Shown: piece after piece, positions 20,111 to 33,493 of the stretch
Numbering within the stretch: position 1 is the first letter of the stretch
How the letters are laid out: every line of letters begins with the position of its first letter
NCBI GenBank assembly: GCA_034509925.1
Contig: CM067528.1
Location: 7,934,501-7,998,500 of the forward strand
Source of the DNA: Hirudinaria manillensis
Lineage: Eukaryota > Annelida > Clitellata > Hirudinida > Hirudinidae
Reading direction: 5' to 3'
Length of the DNA stretch: 64,000 nucleotides
Translations under genes and position numbers: made by a program
Notes under the pieces: generated by a model
Told to the model about the DNA's origin: nothing
The model's input: only the letters and a program-made list of their open reading frames with translations
Database searches by the model: none

Positions 20111-22154
20111 AATGTATGGCTGGAATGTAAACTCCAATGTCAGAATTTGCCGTGTAAGAAAGAGGCCTTTATATCAAGACCCAGGATGGGAAAGTTACCT
20201 AAATAGTTACTTAAGCACCTCGCAAACAGATTAGCGAAAAATGCATCGAGCGCCTAATACAGTGCTAAAAATGCTACAGGGGCTAAAATTTTACATTTTG
20301 TCTAGTTTTCTGAAGCGTGTAATTGCCCAAAGATTCAATTATTTCATGCCCCTATTATCGCTTAATAAAATTTCAATATGTTTGTGAAGCAAAATTTGAA
20401 TGAAACTCTATAGAAAAATTCCTTTGATGTTGTTCACAATAATCTAATCTAATAAAGAAGAAGCTGAGTAACACCTCCTCAAGGAATTACAGGAAAAATT
20501 ATTAAAATATTAATAATTTTGCTTAATTAGTAACTTAGTATTCCACAAAATTGCTTTTGATGTAGTTATGAAAGGCGTTGTTGCTTGCCCATAATCGTTT
20601 ATATTTTGTCAGAATAAATGGTCCAGACACAATCTTAAAATCAACGTTGCGGTCATGATTTCGAATCATTCGAGTTAAAAAGAAAATGTTAGCATATCTA
20701 GTTGGTGAGTCAGCATAAACCAATACTGACAGAGGTTCACAAAATCTTGCAAGCTTGGCAAAAGAGATATCGATGTTTCTTATAAGAAATTAAATTTAGA
20801 TGGTTCAGGTGACTCCAAATATTATTGTCATAATGTCAGTGAACTCCAAAAAACGTTTTTAAAACTAATAGTTTAATGATGGTCTCTGCTGCCATCTCCT
20901 CTCGCAGTTCTTCCAAACGTTGTTTTCTTAGTGGAGAAGATGTATTCAAACTCTGAACCAATATCTGCTACCTTTGACGGATAGAAACGGAACAATATTC
21001 CAGCATGATAATGACTATCTACATGAAGACTGACTCAAACTTTTCTCCAGAGAAAGAATTTCTCAAGCAGCCATCTCGCTCCTCAGATCGAGAACCAGAC
21101 CGGAAAAGTGTGGGGGTTGCATGCTGAAAAAATATGCTCTAATGTTGTTGCAATAATGTTTGGCTGACAGACAAATAAAAAAGAATTTCATATCTAGGAT
21201 CGAAGTGCTTAGATTGGGAAAAAATATTCACATTATCATATACAAAGACCGGCAATGCCTAAACTTAATTATCTTTTACTTCAGCAAATAATAACCACAT
21301 AAGTACAAGTGGCATTTCTTTCACATAAATTTACATCTGTTTTGTTCTAGGCTTTTTACATTGTTAAATAAGATCTTTATAAAAAAAATTAAAAATCCTA
21401 AAAATCATTTCCATTGAGAAATCTTGTTGGCGCCGATTTCACTCGGCTAGCCAGTCGCCTTGGCTGTCCAACCCGTCTCCGCTGACTACTTAATTGGATA
21501 GCTAGATAGCCAGCTACTTGAATTAATCAGCCTGCCATTACTTCATCAGGCAGCCTATCAGGTCTATTAATATCCCATTCGGGTATATAGGATCGGCTAA
21601 ATACTTCATTATGAACAGTACTATAAAACCATCATCATCAATATCACTAGCACATCACCATTATCCAAATGCAGTAGCCTAATAAATAAATAGTATCATC
21701 GTAATGATTGTGGCTAGTTAAACTCGCTTAAAAAAATTATGTAAAAGTTGATTTCCTGTTTAATAACGTAATCATTAGTTATTGTAATAATAGTACTTAG
21801 TACACAAATTGTATCATCGGCAGTATTTCTAGTTAAAAAATGCACCTTATTTCAACGGTGTTTTAAGTTATCTTAATGACGAAAAAGAAAGATTTCACAA
21901 GCTCATACAAATAAGAATAGTAAATATTCGATCCCTTGGAGAATTCGAAGAGCAAACAAAAACCTCTTGAAAACACATCCTAAACAATTTTCTGGTTTTT
22001 TTATTGTCCAACGTGAAAATATATGATTATTCTCAAGAATTATTGTTAAAGTAGAAACCGAAAATCCTTAAGAATTTTGAAGCTTGAAATCGCGCGAATT
22101 AATCCCATCTTAAATTGTGTGTTCATTAAAATAACAAAACAAGTTTCTAATGCT
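20111..22154. other. No gene recognised
   Basis: AT-rich unique sequence. A GC-richer patch at about 21425-21570 has repeated GCCAG/GCTAG words, but no domain, tRNA or element terminus could be assigned. Confidence 0.5.
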
Positions 22155-22306
22155 TCATTTTCCCGCATCTCTGAGAAGCTTCAGAAGATCGGCAGCACTG
22201 ACGTCCTTGTAATCCCTGAGGACATGAAACTTTGACCTGTTCCGCCTGGGTTTCTGGTCGTCCAGATGGTTTTCAATGTACTTCATGTTGTCTAACGCCA
22301 TGACAT
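22155..22306 (-). CDS. Candidate terminal coding exon, unassigned
   Basis: The minus strand has a good acceptor (TTTACTCACATAG) and then an open frame from 22306 to TGA at 22155. It is clearly richer in GC than its surroundings. It encodes about 49 residues: MALDNMKYIENHLDDQ, then PRRNR, and the end SAADLLKLLRDAGK. A C-terminal Gly-Lys before the stop is the usual processing and amidation signature of peptide hormones, but I recognise no family. A short chance frame remains possible. Confidence 0.35.
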
Positions 22307-22489
22307 CTATGTGAGTAAATCCTTTGATAAATAAGTTGAGATATACAAAATGGAGTGATGAGAAAGCGCTAGTTAGACAATGTCAATGTTGATGATAAAA
22401 AAATTAAGAAATTTTAAATTACATATCACAATCTTTCAGGACACATTTCCATAACATGTTTTGGTAAATAAATAGGTTTATACGTTCAC

Positions 22490-22700
22490 TCTAGAGAACG
22501 GGCCGGAATTTTTTGCCCAAGCCCGGCCTGGCCCGCTCCCAGATTTATCATGATCGTCCGTCTACCCGTTAAATGTGAAAGTCAGGCACGAGCCGGCCCT
22601 GACCGCCAACTATCTTTTAAGAACACGGCCCGCTAGAATTAAGCATCCATCCCACACAAGATCTTAATAATCACACTAAACTATAAAAGTCTGATAGGAG
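22490..22700 (+). mobile_element. GGCC-rich Tc1-like family fragment
   Basis: The subterminal block (GGGCCGGAATTTTTTGCCC, then ATGCATCCATCCCACACAAG-like sequence and AAGTCTGATA) matches 18561-19120 and 42350-42600. No transposase is present. Confidence 0.65.
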
Positions 22701-25570
22701 CGTTTTGGCTCCTTTACGTGAAACATATGTGAAAGGATATCACGTTACCCTTATCCAGATCAAACCTTCAATTTATGTAACTATTTCTTCGATCTAGAGA
22801 GTTTTTAATTTTAGTTTGTAGTGTTTTAAGGAGTTAGGTCATCCCTAATTGGCAATGGGGACAGATGAAATGATGCAATCTATATTCCTTCAATTCTTGT
22901 GGCTAGGACTGTCAATTGATTTTTAATTTTCATGAAATGTGTAAAAGAATTTTGTATTAGGTCCACTCTTGCAACAGTTAATTTCGTTATGGTCCTACAC
23001 GCTCCTATGTTCTAAAGCTGGTCAGATTTCTGCCACGTTTTTACGAGAAAACACAAGCACTAATTTGACCTCCTATATGGCTATAGTAAAAAAACACGTG
23101 AATTTTATGCTGTCCATTCCTGAATGAGATTAAACATTACAAAGGCTTCTGCTTACTTCCAATTGACAATTTTGGTAGCCTAAAGAGATTCATTGTTTCT
23201 TCTTCAGATGCAGAAGCAGAAAGAAAGCTGCTGTGATGTAGTGCCGAACTATTTAACAGTGACAAAGTATTTTTTTTATTTTCAGCACAATTACCTTTTT
23301 ATATAATCACAAAAAAGTCTTAATATTACACATGTAGTAGATTACTACATGCATGTAATTGAATTATAATCAGCGGTTCATTTTAGATTGTTAATGCAAA
23401 TCATACAAAAACAAAACAATTTATCAAAATTTCAATTTATTGGTAATTTTGAAATCAGTGAGCTACCAATCACTATCATTATTTTGGGATTAAAAATGGA
23501 ACACTAAGCATCATAAAAGGAACAAAATAATTAAACAAGAAATGGCAATGCAAACAATGACAGATCTGTTATGATCAAGTTTTCGAGATCTTCCTGATAT
23601 GTTGTTGGTTCCATAACTACTTAGATCGTTTAAAAATCGTCTGACAACATTTCCGGAATGTTCAAACTTTTTTTAAATTTGAGAAAACAACTCATTTAAT
23701 GTCTTTATTTGTTTGCCATTTCATTAAAACGTCTTCAGGAACTCATTATAATAGGCTCAACTAAAACATTTTCTTAATCATATAATTATTCAAAATCGCT
23801 CTTTATATATATAGAACCTTATTGTAGTAGCCACACTTTGTGGTCGCTGTAATAAAATATTCTTTCCTGCACAGAAAGAGATACCATCCTTAATTTTTGA
23901 CTAATATCTAAGGAATTTTTTCATACATATTCAAATTTTACTTCACAAACCTATTGAAATTTTATTAAATGAGAATAGAGGAATAAATTAATTGAAACTT
24001 TGAGCAAATACATGCTATGCATTGTACTCCAGAAAACAGAAAAAAAATACTACTCGTAATATTTTGTTTCAATAAATCAGGCATGGACAAGGTTACTTTC
24101 CTTGGTGCTTCGCATTATAACAATGGACACGGCTACTGGAGCCGGATACTTTTTTTAATTTTATTTATTTTTCTAAACAAAATGAAGGGTCATCCGATGA
24201 CCACTTACACATTTTGTAATAGCGTTAGACAACAGAAAATAGAATGAAACAGAGACAACATTGTTAACAGAAAATCAAGTTCACTTAATGGAGAGGTAGT
24301 TATTGAGGTTTAAGGATGACACGCACAATTTGAAGCGAGAAAATGTTGAGGAGTTAATGACATCATACTTGTGAAAATAGTGCAGGATTGACAAACTAAT
24401 AAGAGTTTTAAAAATAAAGGATTGTGTTGTTTTGTAATGAATAATACAGGAACAGAAATTGACGCTAATATAATGGGAAAACATATTCCGTCATTTTATT
24501 AATAAATAACTATTAAAAGCGTGACTCATGGAGACACTCGAATTCCAGATTATTATAATGAAATACCCCTGCAATAGAACATGCATTTTGTCGGAAATAT
24601 CCCAACAAAGATTTCACATAAAATGTTAATTAATAGTCAGCTGGTCCCAAATATAGATATCATTTATTAAGCATAATTAATAAATCTGTTTGAAAAATTA
24701 CTTTGCTTTTTGCCGAATTCAACTAGCGTCGAACGTGTCTCGAATCCGCGAGAAAAAAATACTTATTTGCTGTTCTTGAGTGCTGCAAACCTCATGCAAT
24801 AAAATTATCGCTATGTTTGACAGCGCCTCACATTAAATAATCTTAGCTAAACAACTGATTAATAAATCATAAAAATTCCAAATAATTGTCGAATTTGATA
24901 ATATGTATGGAATGCATTGTTAACACATTATTATTTGGTATTCTCAAATAGTTTTAGCAGATACGATGAAGTATCATGACATCTTTCATCATAAACTTCA
25001 CCAACATGATGTGAATTATTATTTCTTTTTTATGATAAACAAAATATTGTCGATAACCGCTTGGTCCTTTGTATTGATTTAATCTAAAATTGCTTCGTCT
25101 ATTATTCGAACTCCTTGAATGTAAAACGAATTTATAGAGAATTTGAATCTAATGTTTTTCGCTGTTGAAAACCAACAAACGATGATCGTCTTGTGGGTCG
25201 GAGAGTTCTCTTATTGTCTGTAACATTATTGTAACATTAATGATAAAGCATTTGTAAAATTTGATGACTATTAAATTAAGTCATTTACAAAAATATTTAG
25301 ATTTTTGTTACTTTTAGGATAGACAATAGAATGGCTACGTCTACTCCGTCTATTCGTTCTCGCTTGCACTATATTACCACAGAGCAGTTTCGGCCAAGGA
25401 CTTGGCCCATAGCGTTTTCATGAAGCGATGTCAGCTAAGCTAGATGATATGTCGGTAGTGCAAGTGAACGGACATCGTATGATGTGATGTAACTCTATCA
25501 ATAAATAGTTACAAATAAATTTAATGAGCTCACAATCAATACCACAATCAATGAATGCCACTCAATTATT
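22701..25570. other. No gene recognised
   Basis: AT-rich DNA with only short chance frames. Around 25355-25470 there is a loose inverted repeat (TCGCTTGCACTAT and GTAGTGCAAGTGAA). Confidence 0.5.
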
Positions 25571-25588
25571 TTACAAAAGGAAAGCTAG

Positions 25589-25918
25589 CTTCGAGAGATT
25601 TTGCACTTGCAATGTATCATCAACGTTGTGAGTTGTCTTCAAAATCTATATTTCGCCCGCATCACGTCAATCATTCAAGACAATCTTGAAACCCAATGCG
25701 AAAAAGTTAGCTTCAGTTTGCTAATTCTTCATTCTGTAGATGACATAATTAGTGATACCATTGACAAAGGCTGCTGCGAAGTCACGAGTAGACTGCTCAA
25801 TAGTCATTTTTCTCACGTAATATTTTATTGGAAAAAGACATTTTCAAATGAACAAGAAGCTAAAATGTCGATTTCTTTTACTAATTCTATCAATATCATA
25901 ACCAGAATTTACATGTAA
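25589..25918 (+). other. Unassigned 110-codon open frame
   Basis: It is open from the stop at 25586-25588 to TAA at 25916. Codon composition is more balanced than in the flanks, and the frame contains VDDIISDTIDKGCCEVTSR. No ATG lies near its start and no domain is recognised. It may be a remnant of an unknown element or chance. Confidence 0.2.
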
Positions 25919-26969
25919 TTCCACACAAGTCAATCTTAGGATTATTTTATTTGGGTTTTCTACCATCACGCGGCATCTTAAGCATTCTCCTACACCCCCT
26001 AGCGACGTTCCCGACATTAAAAAACAATGTTATTGACAAACGATAATTTTTTTCCCCCCGCACGACTTGCCCGTTGCCCTAAGGCAAAATAATGTTTTTT
26101 ATTGCTTGCTCATGTCTTAAGCAACACCTTTCCCCCGGATTAAATCCAGATCCAGATTGCATTATAAATATTTGCATCGTTTCTTACAGAATAAGTTCTG
26201 CGAAAAAAACTATTCGCTTTTCTATTCCTTCAACCCACCAAAACATTTAATATTAGTGAAACCCTTCAAAGCTCGTTCCTCAACTTCAATGAAGCACTAC
26301 ACTGCCCAATTATTTAACCTCATAATTAAAAACGAAATTTTTAATCGAACTATAATCAGCTTTCAACTTTTTAAAATCGCTAAACTTCGACTTTGTGTAT
26401 AGAATTGTTTAAAATTAAATGATTTATTTAACAGGAACCATTGCAAGTTACAGATTAGAAAATTAGAAATAGTTATGATAGAAACAATCTATTGGCAACT
26501 AGATTATTTAGGTCTATGACCAGTGATAAAAAACATTGGAGGAGTTTAGTTTTATGAACTAACATCTAACTTTCTGAACAGCGTAATGTCCAAGTGCTAT
26601 ATATAATTAAATAAATTCTTCACTGTAATCGCGGATTTTAATATAAGCAAATATATAATTTGCACATAACTTTTTACAAAGTAACGATTATAAGTCTAAA
26701 ATCGGCTTAAAATTATCTGTTAGCATGTGAATAATTTGATATTTTGTTTAATTAACCTTCGAAGCATAATATATAAAAAAACAAAATTTCAATAAGACGA
26801 CCTCATAAGACGGTAGATTTAAATAGGGCTATTAAACGAGACAAAATAGTCTCAAGGCGAGGCAAAATCTTTAGCTCTGCTAAGCAAAGTCTTAAAATTC
26901 ACATTTCGTTAGTTGCTTATTGAATTGCTTTAAAGGTCGGCAAACTTCAACTATGCGAGGCACTCTCTG
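25919..26969. other. No gene recognised
   Basis: AT-rich sequence without a supported gene, RNA or element. Confidence 0.5.
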
Positions 26970-27300
26970 AGTCTACTTGTAAGGTAGTACTTCTTGGAGC
27001 TTACTGATAGGGATATTCAGAGAAGGTCCCCCATCTTCAAACTTTTCGACTCTGAAATTCTTCACGCTTTACGTGTTGGACCGCATCCGATGATCAGCTT
27101 ATTTTCTTTCTGGATTCCCATCGGCTATGGGAAGCTCTCATTGGCCTTCTTACGATGTCCATTACTGCCAAGACTGGAGCGATATTGAAGGCTCTCATTG
27201 GCTTCTTTATTTTGCTTCACAGCCTGAAGCGTTTCATCGCCTATAAGGCTCTCGGTGAAATTTTTCTGTCGTTCCTGCCGCCCATGTTTATGCACTTGGG
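26970..27300 (-). mobile_element. RLE-B LINE 3' UTR fragment
   Basis: Shared blocks with 13310-13720 include TTCAGAGAAGGTCCCCCATC-type sequence, the CGCATCCGATGATCAG region and CGCCTATAAGGCT. It is old and non-coding; similarity fades after 27300. Confidence 0.5.
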
Positions 27301-28926
27301 TCCTACATTTTCCTCAGTTGCACGGCCATTGTGACTCGATCTTGTTCTTTCCGCTTCCTCTCTTGGTTTGAACGAATATGGTATCCTTCATCTGAAGCCT
27401 CCATCAGAAAGCATCTTTTACGGCAACAAGCGCCCATGTCTTGCCACTTCCCATCAGAACTTGGTGGTAATGCTTTGGAAAAGTGGTGGGCAAATTTTAT
27501 TAGTTTTTCGTAGATCTCCAGAACTAGGAGATAGGGTAGGATCAGAAGCAAATTTTATTATCGATTATTTATTTGGTTACAATTTTTTCAATTATTTGTT
27601 TGTATTGGTTATTTTTAGTTTTCGATAACTAAAATAATCTAAGTCTGGAAAGAGTCGCCTTTCAAAATTCTTCATATCGCTGTGAGATATTTGTGGTATT
27701 TAGACTTTTCACTGGCTCCTAGGACACTATTGGACGCTCCCTTCGTCAATACGAACAGGGAATAAAATATTATATGCCTGATTTATTTCAATCTCAGAAG
27801 AACCTACTTTGTCATGTAAATTTTGGAGGAAGAACAGCTGAAGTATTTCTTAAAAAAACTAATTTGATGATGTTTCAAAAATCTTCCATAAAATCTCGTT
27901 TGGCACTTGCTCATATGCGTGTGCCGCTCTTTCTGGCTCTAAGGATCTTCCAAATCACCTCATTGCAACCGGGCACACCTGGACTGATAAGTCTAGAACA
28001 ACATAAATCACATTAGCTTCGTTATGAGTTGGTCCTGAATTTCGTCGCCTGAAGGTAGCTTTCTTTTCATAAGATGAAACTCAAACAAAATCTCAGCCAA
28101 ATAAAACTAATAAATGTTTATTTCATGGAATTCCTTTAGACAAAATAAAAATTCCAAAGTTTTTAAGGTTTTCCAACTTTAAAGCTATTTTTAACTGACT
28201 TAACTTGATAATTACGATTTTAAAATAAATATTCGTGCATTCTCTACCCATTAATGCTTTTGTTGTTAATGCTTTCAATTTCAAGATCAAAAATATGATT
28301 AAGATTGCGTAATTTACGTCAATTGATAAAAAGTTATAATTAAGTTTCAATCAACTTAAACTTTAGTTTAAAATGATGATGTAATAGGATAGAACAATTT
28401 CCAAAATTTCTAAAAGAAATCGTATATTTCATCTAAGATATTTTTGCCAAAACTTCAACAAAATATTTAAAAAATATTTCGTGCTTATAAGCCACACCAC
28501 AGTTAGGTTTATGCCTTAAAAGTATTCGTTGCCGGTATTTCCTAATTAAATTTAAACGATTCGTCATAAAATATTTTAGACATTCTTTATTAGCGGAATT
28601 TGTTCAAATATTTCGCGAAACTAAAATAATTCTTTGAAAATCTCAGTAAAGACCAATCATCTACTTTGGTTTTGCAGAAAGCCTATTTAAAATTAATTTC
28701 TCTCGTCTTTCTCTCGGGAGAAACATCCATCGGACAATTTCAAAGAAAGGCGACATGTGATGATTATGAGTGCTTTTAGCGTTGTTATTAAATATTATTT
28801 GTTAAAACTGAATTTAACTTATAATAGTTACATCATCGTGATAATGCATACAAGTGGGAGAACAACGTTAATTATTAGTATGATCAATTATTAAATATTA
28901 TTATTTTAGTCGTTTTTATTTTGTCA
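27301..28926. other. No gene recognised
   Basis: AT-rich sequence with short frames (for example 27303-27551 minus and 27774-28016 plus) that show no domain. Confidence 0.45.
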
Positions 28927-29274
28927 GATAACTGTAAATTACACGATGTGAAGAAACAATACTCTCCGGGAATGAAGGTGCAGAATTGGCTTGATCATAC
29001 TAGCGATCATGATTTTCATTTAGTAAAAAATACATCAAATGGCTTTATTGGGATTTGAAAGAAATATTAAATTTGAAACTATAATCATATCTGTGGATAC
29101 AACCATTAATTATCGTACCATCTTACGCTTATCATTACTCATCGTTGTATGCATGTTATAATGAGAAACATTGCAAATGAAACATTGCTTAGATGTCTGC
29201 GTTCCAAACTGTTAAAAATAAAATAACAGAAAATGTCTCAAATAAAGCATAATGATGTTTGTTAATTTCAAAGG

Positions 29275-29455
29275 ATTGCAAGTCAGTCTCAGTAAATTTG
29301 ATTCTGGAACACTACGTGCCTTTTCAGAAATCTATCCATTTTGAAGGCAAACAAATGAAAGACATCAACGTTTATCATGATGACGGCGTTAATGGCGCTG
29401 GTGATGAACAAATGTCTTATTTTAGCGGCTGCTTGAAATCTCTGGTAATCATGAT
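29275..29455 (+). other. Possible exon-like open segment, unassigned
   Basis: An open frame between a possible acceptor (TTTCAAAG) and a possible donor (CTG followed by GTAATC) encodes DCKSVSVNLILEHYVPFQKS and ends DEQMSYFSGCLKSL. Another open piece at about 28927-29060 begins NCKLHDVKKQYSPGMKVQNW. No family is recognised and both could be chance. Confidence 0.2.
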
Positions 29456-30239
29456 GACGATATCAACTGTAATATCGTTATAATTTGGAAATTTTAACAA
29501 AGAGAAAACTGAAAAAAACAACGTTTTAGAAATTTTATTAATATTATTTTAAACATCACAAATTAAAATTTATATCAACGATTTACAGAAATATAACTAT
29601 AGCATTATAATTATTGATCATTTAGTAAATCTTTGTGATGGACGTAATCCGATGGATCAAAAGCAGAGGTCAACAAAATTCAAGGAAGTTAATTAAAAGA
29701 AAAGAATAACAAAATCAGACCCACAAGCTATACTCGCTTTAAATACCTTGTTAATGAAAAGAACATTCAACAACTTTTGTAAATTAATTACGTTTTTTGT
29801 AATCCTGGAGCAACTCATTAATTAAATTTATATTGCGATTAATTAACTTTATTATTAGACATATATTCAGAGTTTTTGTTATGAACTTCTTCCATAATGT
29901 AACGTAGTAAAGAGAGAGATCGTTCTGCAACTTCATGGATTTATTTCTTTATTTTTCAAATATAAAAATTTCCTGGAGTGTTTATTGTAATGGAATTTAA
30001 AAGCAAAACTCATTATTAAATCAAATGAGTGTTCAACAATGAATTTCAGTAGACCTATAAATTAGTTTTTGCATATTTGATTCTCAAATTCTTAATATTT
30101 TGTATTTGTAATATTTTATATTATAACAATCATAACAACTTAAATCCGCCTACAACGTTGATTCCATTCCAAGATTAAATTTTAAAATATGAAATATAAC
30201 AAATATTAACAAGTTTGGCTGATTGCATTGTAACATGAG

Positions 30240-30990
30240 TTGCTGGCAGACAAAAAACACAGAATTAATCCTACAGTTGAATATCATCTGGATTTTGCTT
30301 CCAAGGCAGACCGAGATGCGACAGTTACATTTTTAGCCTCTATGTTAGATTATGACGACTATATTTCAGCATGCAAAACATACAAGGAAGGTAGCATAAT
30401 TTTTTTGAAATTTTGTCCTTCGTTTATTAGAATATGCTTTAAATATCATTTATATAAACATTTAAATATAAATTTCTGCTGCTAAGATTAGGGTTAAGGC
30501 TGGATCATTCTTGGTTGTGCGTGAATCGGGTAATTCGGGGTATACGCCGCACTTAATTAATGCTATTAAAGCTAAAATTAAAATCTAAAATTAACTCATG
30601 ATTCTAGGAAACTTAAATCAAAAATGCTAAAGAAGCTTTTGATGATTGAGAAACCATATGTGTTTCATGAAAAATTCTCTAAAAATGGAAAAAGAATTTT
30701 ACGTATACCAAGCATCAGACATTCAAGAGGGAAAATTATTACTGGATCAACGTGAACCGCGGTTGAAACAGCTTATTATTCAGAAATCAAAAGCCGAGGA
30801 TGATGATAATGATGCGCCGTGCATTTAATGCCGTGGCCTCTTCTCCGAGAATCAGGAAATTTGAATTAGCTGTAGTGATTGTCGAAAAGATTTTCGGAAT
30901 TTAACATGAACAACTTTTGAATGATTTTTGCAGAGAGTAACTGACAAACATGTTGAACTTTACGACAGATTTTAAAGAAAAAATAAATAT
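30240..30990 (+). pseudogene. Decayed transposon ORF with pogo/Tigger-like Cys C-terminus
   Basis: Fragments include [20 protein letters not shown], shared with the minus strand at 46990-47090, and LKMEKEFYVYQASDIQEGK, also shared with 46780-46830. They end in DDNDAPCI followed by a C-x2-C, GLFSEN, C-x2-C pattern like the C-terminal motif of pogo/Tigger/jerky transposases. Stops interrupt it. It is a repeat family, not a host gene. Confidence 0.45.
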
Positions 30991-31229
30991 AATTATATAT
31001 GGGCTTTATTCCTTTTTACTAAAAAAATGAATAAGACACGGTTTGGCCATTATTTTTTCTTAAATAAGGTTTTAATGTTTTAAATTCTACGTACTTGAGC
31101 GTAATACAGTAATGCATCTATGAATCATTATACGAAAATATCCAATATTTATTTCAATACCCATATAATTTAAGTGTCATGTCTCCTTCATATGTATTTA
31201 TTTTCAGACAAATATTTTAAATGTAAGGT

Positions 31230-31690
31230 TATCCAAAAAGAATGTCACGGTCCCATCGAATCTAACCAGTCAAAATCAGACTTAAAAGAAAAAAATAAGA
31301 ATTAAAAGGCAGGGTAGACTAGAATAAAAAATGGTAAAGTAAAATGAAGTGACAAAATAAAGCAAGAAATCAGTGTGATTTGAACAGGTGAGTTTTAAGA
31401 TTAGTTTTGAGAGTGGAGACAGTTTGCGATGTTTTGATATGTCTCGGGAGATCGTTCCAGGATGATCTGTCTCCATAGTGCACAAAGACAGTTGGGGTAA
31501 GGACGCTGATGGTTTCCGACGAGCGGAGCAATGTCCTACTCGGCCGAGACGATGTGATGTTGAGGAGATAACTGTTTCTGGATATCCGTGGAGATGCGTT
31601 TTGTAGATTATTAGAACGATCTTTTTAAGAAAAATCTTTCTTTGATGCGAAACCAGTGGAGAGGGTTTGATAGATTGGCTTGGAAAATTA
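31230..31690 (-). mobile_element. CR1-type LINE 3' end, decayed
   Basis: The minus strand reads LCTMETDHPG, then SRDISKHRKLSPLSKLILKL, the usual C-terminal pattern (W..LP..I....S...FK..LK) of CR1-clade ORF2. It is a different subfamily from 1732-5080, and frameshifts are present. Confidence 0.5.
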
Positions 31691-31867
31691 GCATAAATTT
31701 TTTTATTTTGGACCTCCAGAATGCGAGGTTAATGAACTTATTTTGTTATGTAACCCTATTTCCCCCTAAATGGGCTAATCAGTCACTCAATAGATTTGTG
31801 CAAACAAAGAGCAATTAATGAAAGCTATAGATGCAAATAGATAGGGAGATATATATGTATATATGAG

Positions 31868-32160
31868 AGGGCTGCACGGGCCGGAATTGTTTGCCCAAAC
31901 TCGGCCCGGCAGAAAATCTTTATCAAAATTATATGCAAAATCTGATATGCAAAAACATGTTTAATAGAACTATTAAACTTTATTATCACAATGCAAAAAT
32001 AATAGTGCATTTGTTGTTTTTGGAGCTAAATTGGTTATCAGTTCACTGGAGATGTATCCTGCATCAAATTTCTCTTGCTGCACAGTTTGTCACTGGGATT
32101 TCAAAAATGTTTCGTTTAGGATGTTTAGAATTTGGAAAATATGCAAAATAGTTTCTTGGG
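31868..32160 (+). mobile_element. GGCC-rich Tc1-like family fragment
   Basis: It begins GGGCCGGAATTGTTTGCCC. It also shares GGAGCTAAATTGGTT, followed by a TTCACT block, with 19190-19215, so it spans the 5' non-coding half of that transposon. Confidence 0.6.
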
Positions 32161-33194
32161 ATTACCCAAAAACTATGGGGGATATCCTTTAATTTCACGA
32201 TAGCTCACTAAATGTAAGTCCAGCATTACCTGGTTGCCAGAACCAATAGTTATTTTATATAAAGTGTTGTTGCAAAGCTAAACATGTTTCTCTATCGAGG
32301 ACCTAGAACACTTTGGCGAAGGGAGGGATTTGAAAGAGATAGAAAAATTTAACTTTGTGACCAAAATTTGGAGGAAGGAGAAATATTTTCGCTATGGGAG
32401 GACCGAGCAAGATGGAAAATATATGAAAATATTAAATAATCTAATTCTTGAATCCGCCTCCCCGGTCGCCAAGCAGAAGAAAATTCTGTTCTTTTTTAAT
32501 CACGGGAAAAGGCCGAGTTGTATATCCGTCACTGCTGTTTTCTTACTTGTCCCAATTTAGTTCTACTATAATGTAAAGGTGGCGATTTGTGTTTACACAA
32601 TTCAAATATCTTAACTTTCATTAAAAAATTTTGCCCCTAAATGGAGCGAAAGAGAACTACAACTACTACAAGAAACGGACACTTAAGATTCGCTAGAGAT
32701 TTGGTTTTCAGTAAACTGATTGATTGGCATGATTTGAGTTAACCCTTTCAAATAACCGCAGGGAGGTTAATGCGCCCTAGACGCAGAATACTTTTCGCTC
32801 AATGCTTGTTACAAATGGAGATGGTGCCATCTAAAGTCGGTTCCGGCGCTTTATTAAAAAGAACCGGTTATTGTCGGCTTACGGGTCAATGCATCAAGTG
32901 TCTAAAACCAGCTGGTGTGTTACTCCCTTTAAGATGTTATGAATTGAATCGAATTTGACTTTGCTGTAAAGTCAGTGGCAGATTCAACATTATCCAGCTC
33001 GACTCGGCTTATCTACTGGCAGCTGTTAGCTCGACTAGGCGGGTCACAGGTCTGATTTAAGCACACCTCCAGTTCAAGCGATAGTAAATGTGAGGCTTTT
33101 GTCAAAAAATGTTGAGGCACTGTTAAAGTTGTTAAGTATAATTTAAAAGCTTCAGATTCCAAGATTCTTTGCCAGTAGTTTCCGACTTATATAC
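32161..33194. other. No gene recognised
   Basis: Moderately AT-rich. The open frames at 32330-32560 and 32770-32958 show no domain. Confidence 0.45.
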
Positions 33195-33493
33195 TGTTGG
33201 ATCCCTGAATCCAGTTAATTGAAGAATAATTAAAACTATATTGCTGATTAATTAATTTAGTAATTAATTAAATTGAGTGGCAATATAATTTGAGAATTAA
33301 TTAATTGGTACTATTCAGACTCTTTGGTTTTGAACCTCGACAAATGGATTTATCTCGGAAAGCAGAGCGAGAGTTAGAGAAACAGCAGATTTCAAGACTT
33401 AGACATTTGAGCATTGTACATCTTCCAAGCCATCTAAACACTTTCAATAAACCTGACCTTCCATAATTAGTTTGAGGACCCCGGGTTATCACA
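33195..33493 (+). mobile_element. Solo LTR of the TRIM/gypsy family
   Basis: It runs TGTTGGATCCC to GGGTTATCACA and is homologous along its length to the LTRs at 15203 and 16696, but in the opposite orientation. ATAC lies on both sides (33191-33194 and 33494-33497), a 4-bp target duplication. It is the expected product of LTR-LTR recombination. Confidence 0.92.

Noticed and set aside
21425..21570. GC-richer patch considered as a tRNA or SINE head
   Set aside because: No B-box-like GGTTCGA sequence and no cloverleaf could be drawn.
24281..24484. Minus frame considered as another CR1 C-terminus
   Set aside because: Only a vague similarity in residue pattern; motif spacing does not hold.
25355..25470. 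Loose inverted repeat considered as a MITE or small RNA gene
   Set aside because: Arms are short and imperfect, and no target duplication was found.
25589..25918. 110-codon + strand frame, considered as a gene
   Set aside because: No start codon in context, no splice borders and no domain. Kept only as an unassigned open frame.
32770..32958. 62-codon + frame with several Cys, considered as a zinc-finger or secreted peptide
   Set aside because: No signal peptide, no regular Cys spacing and no composition shift.
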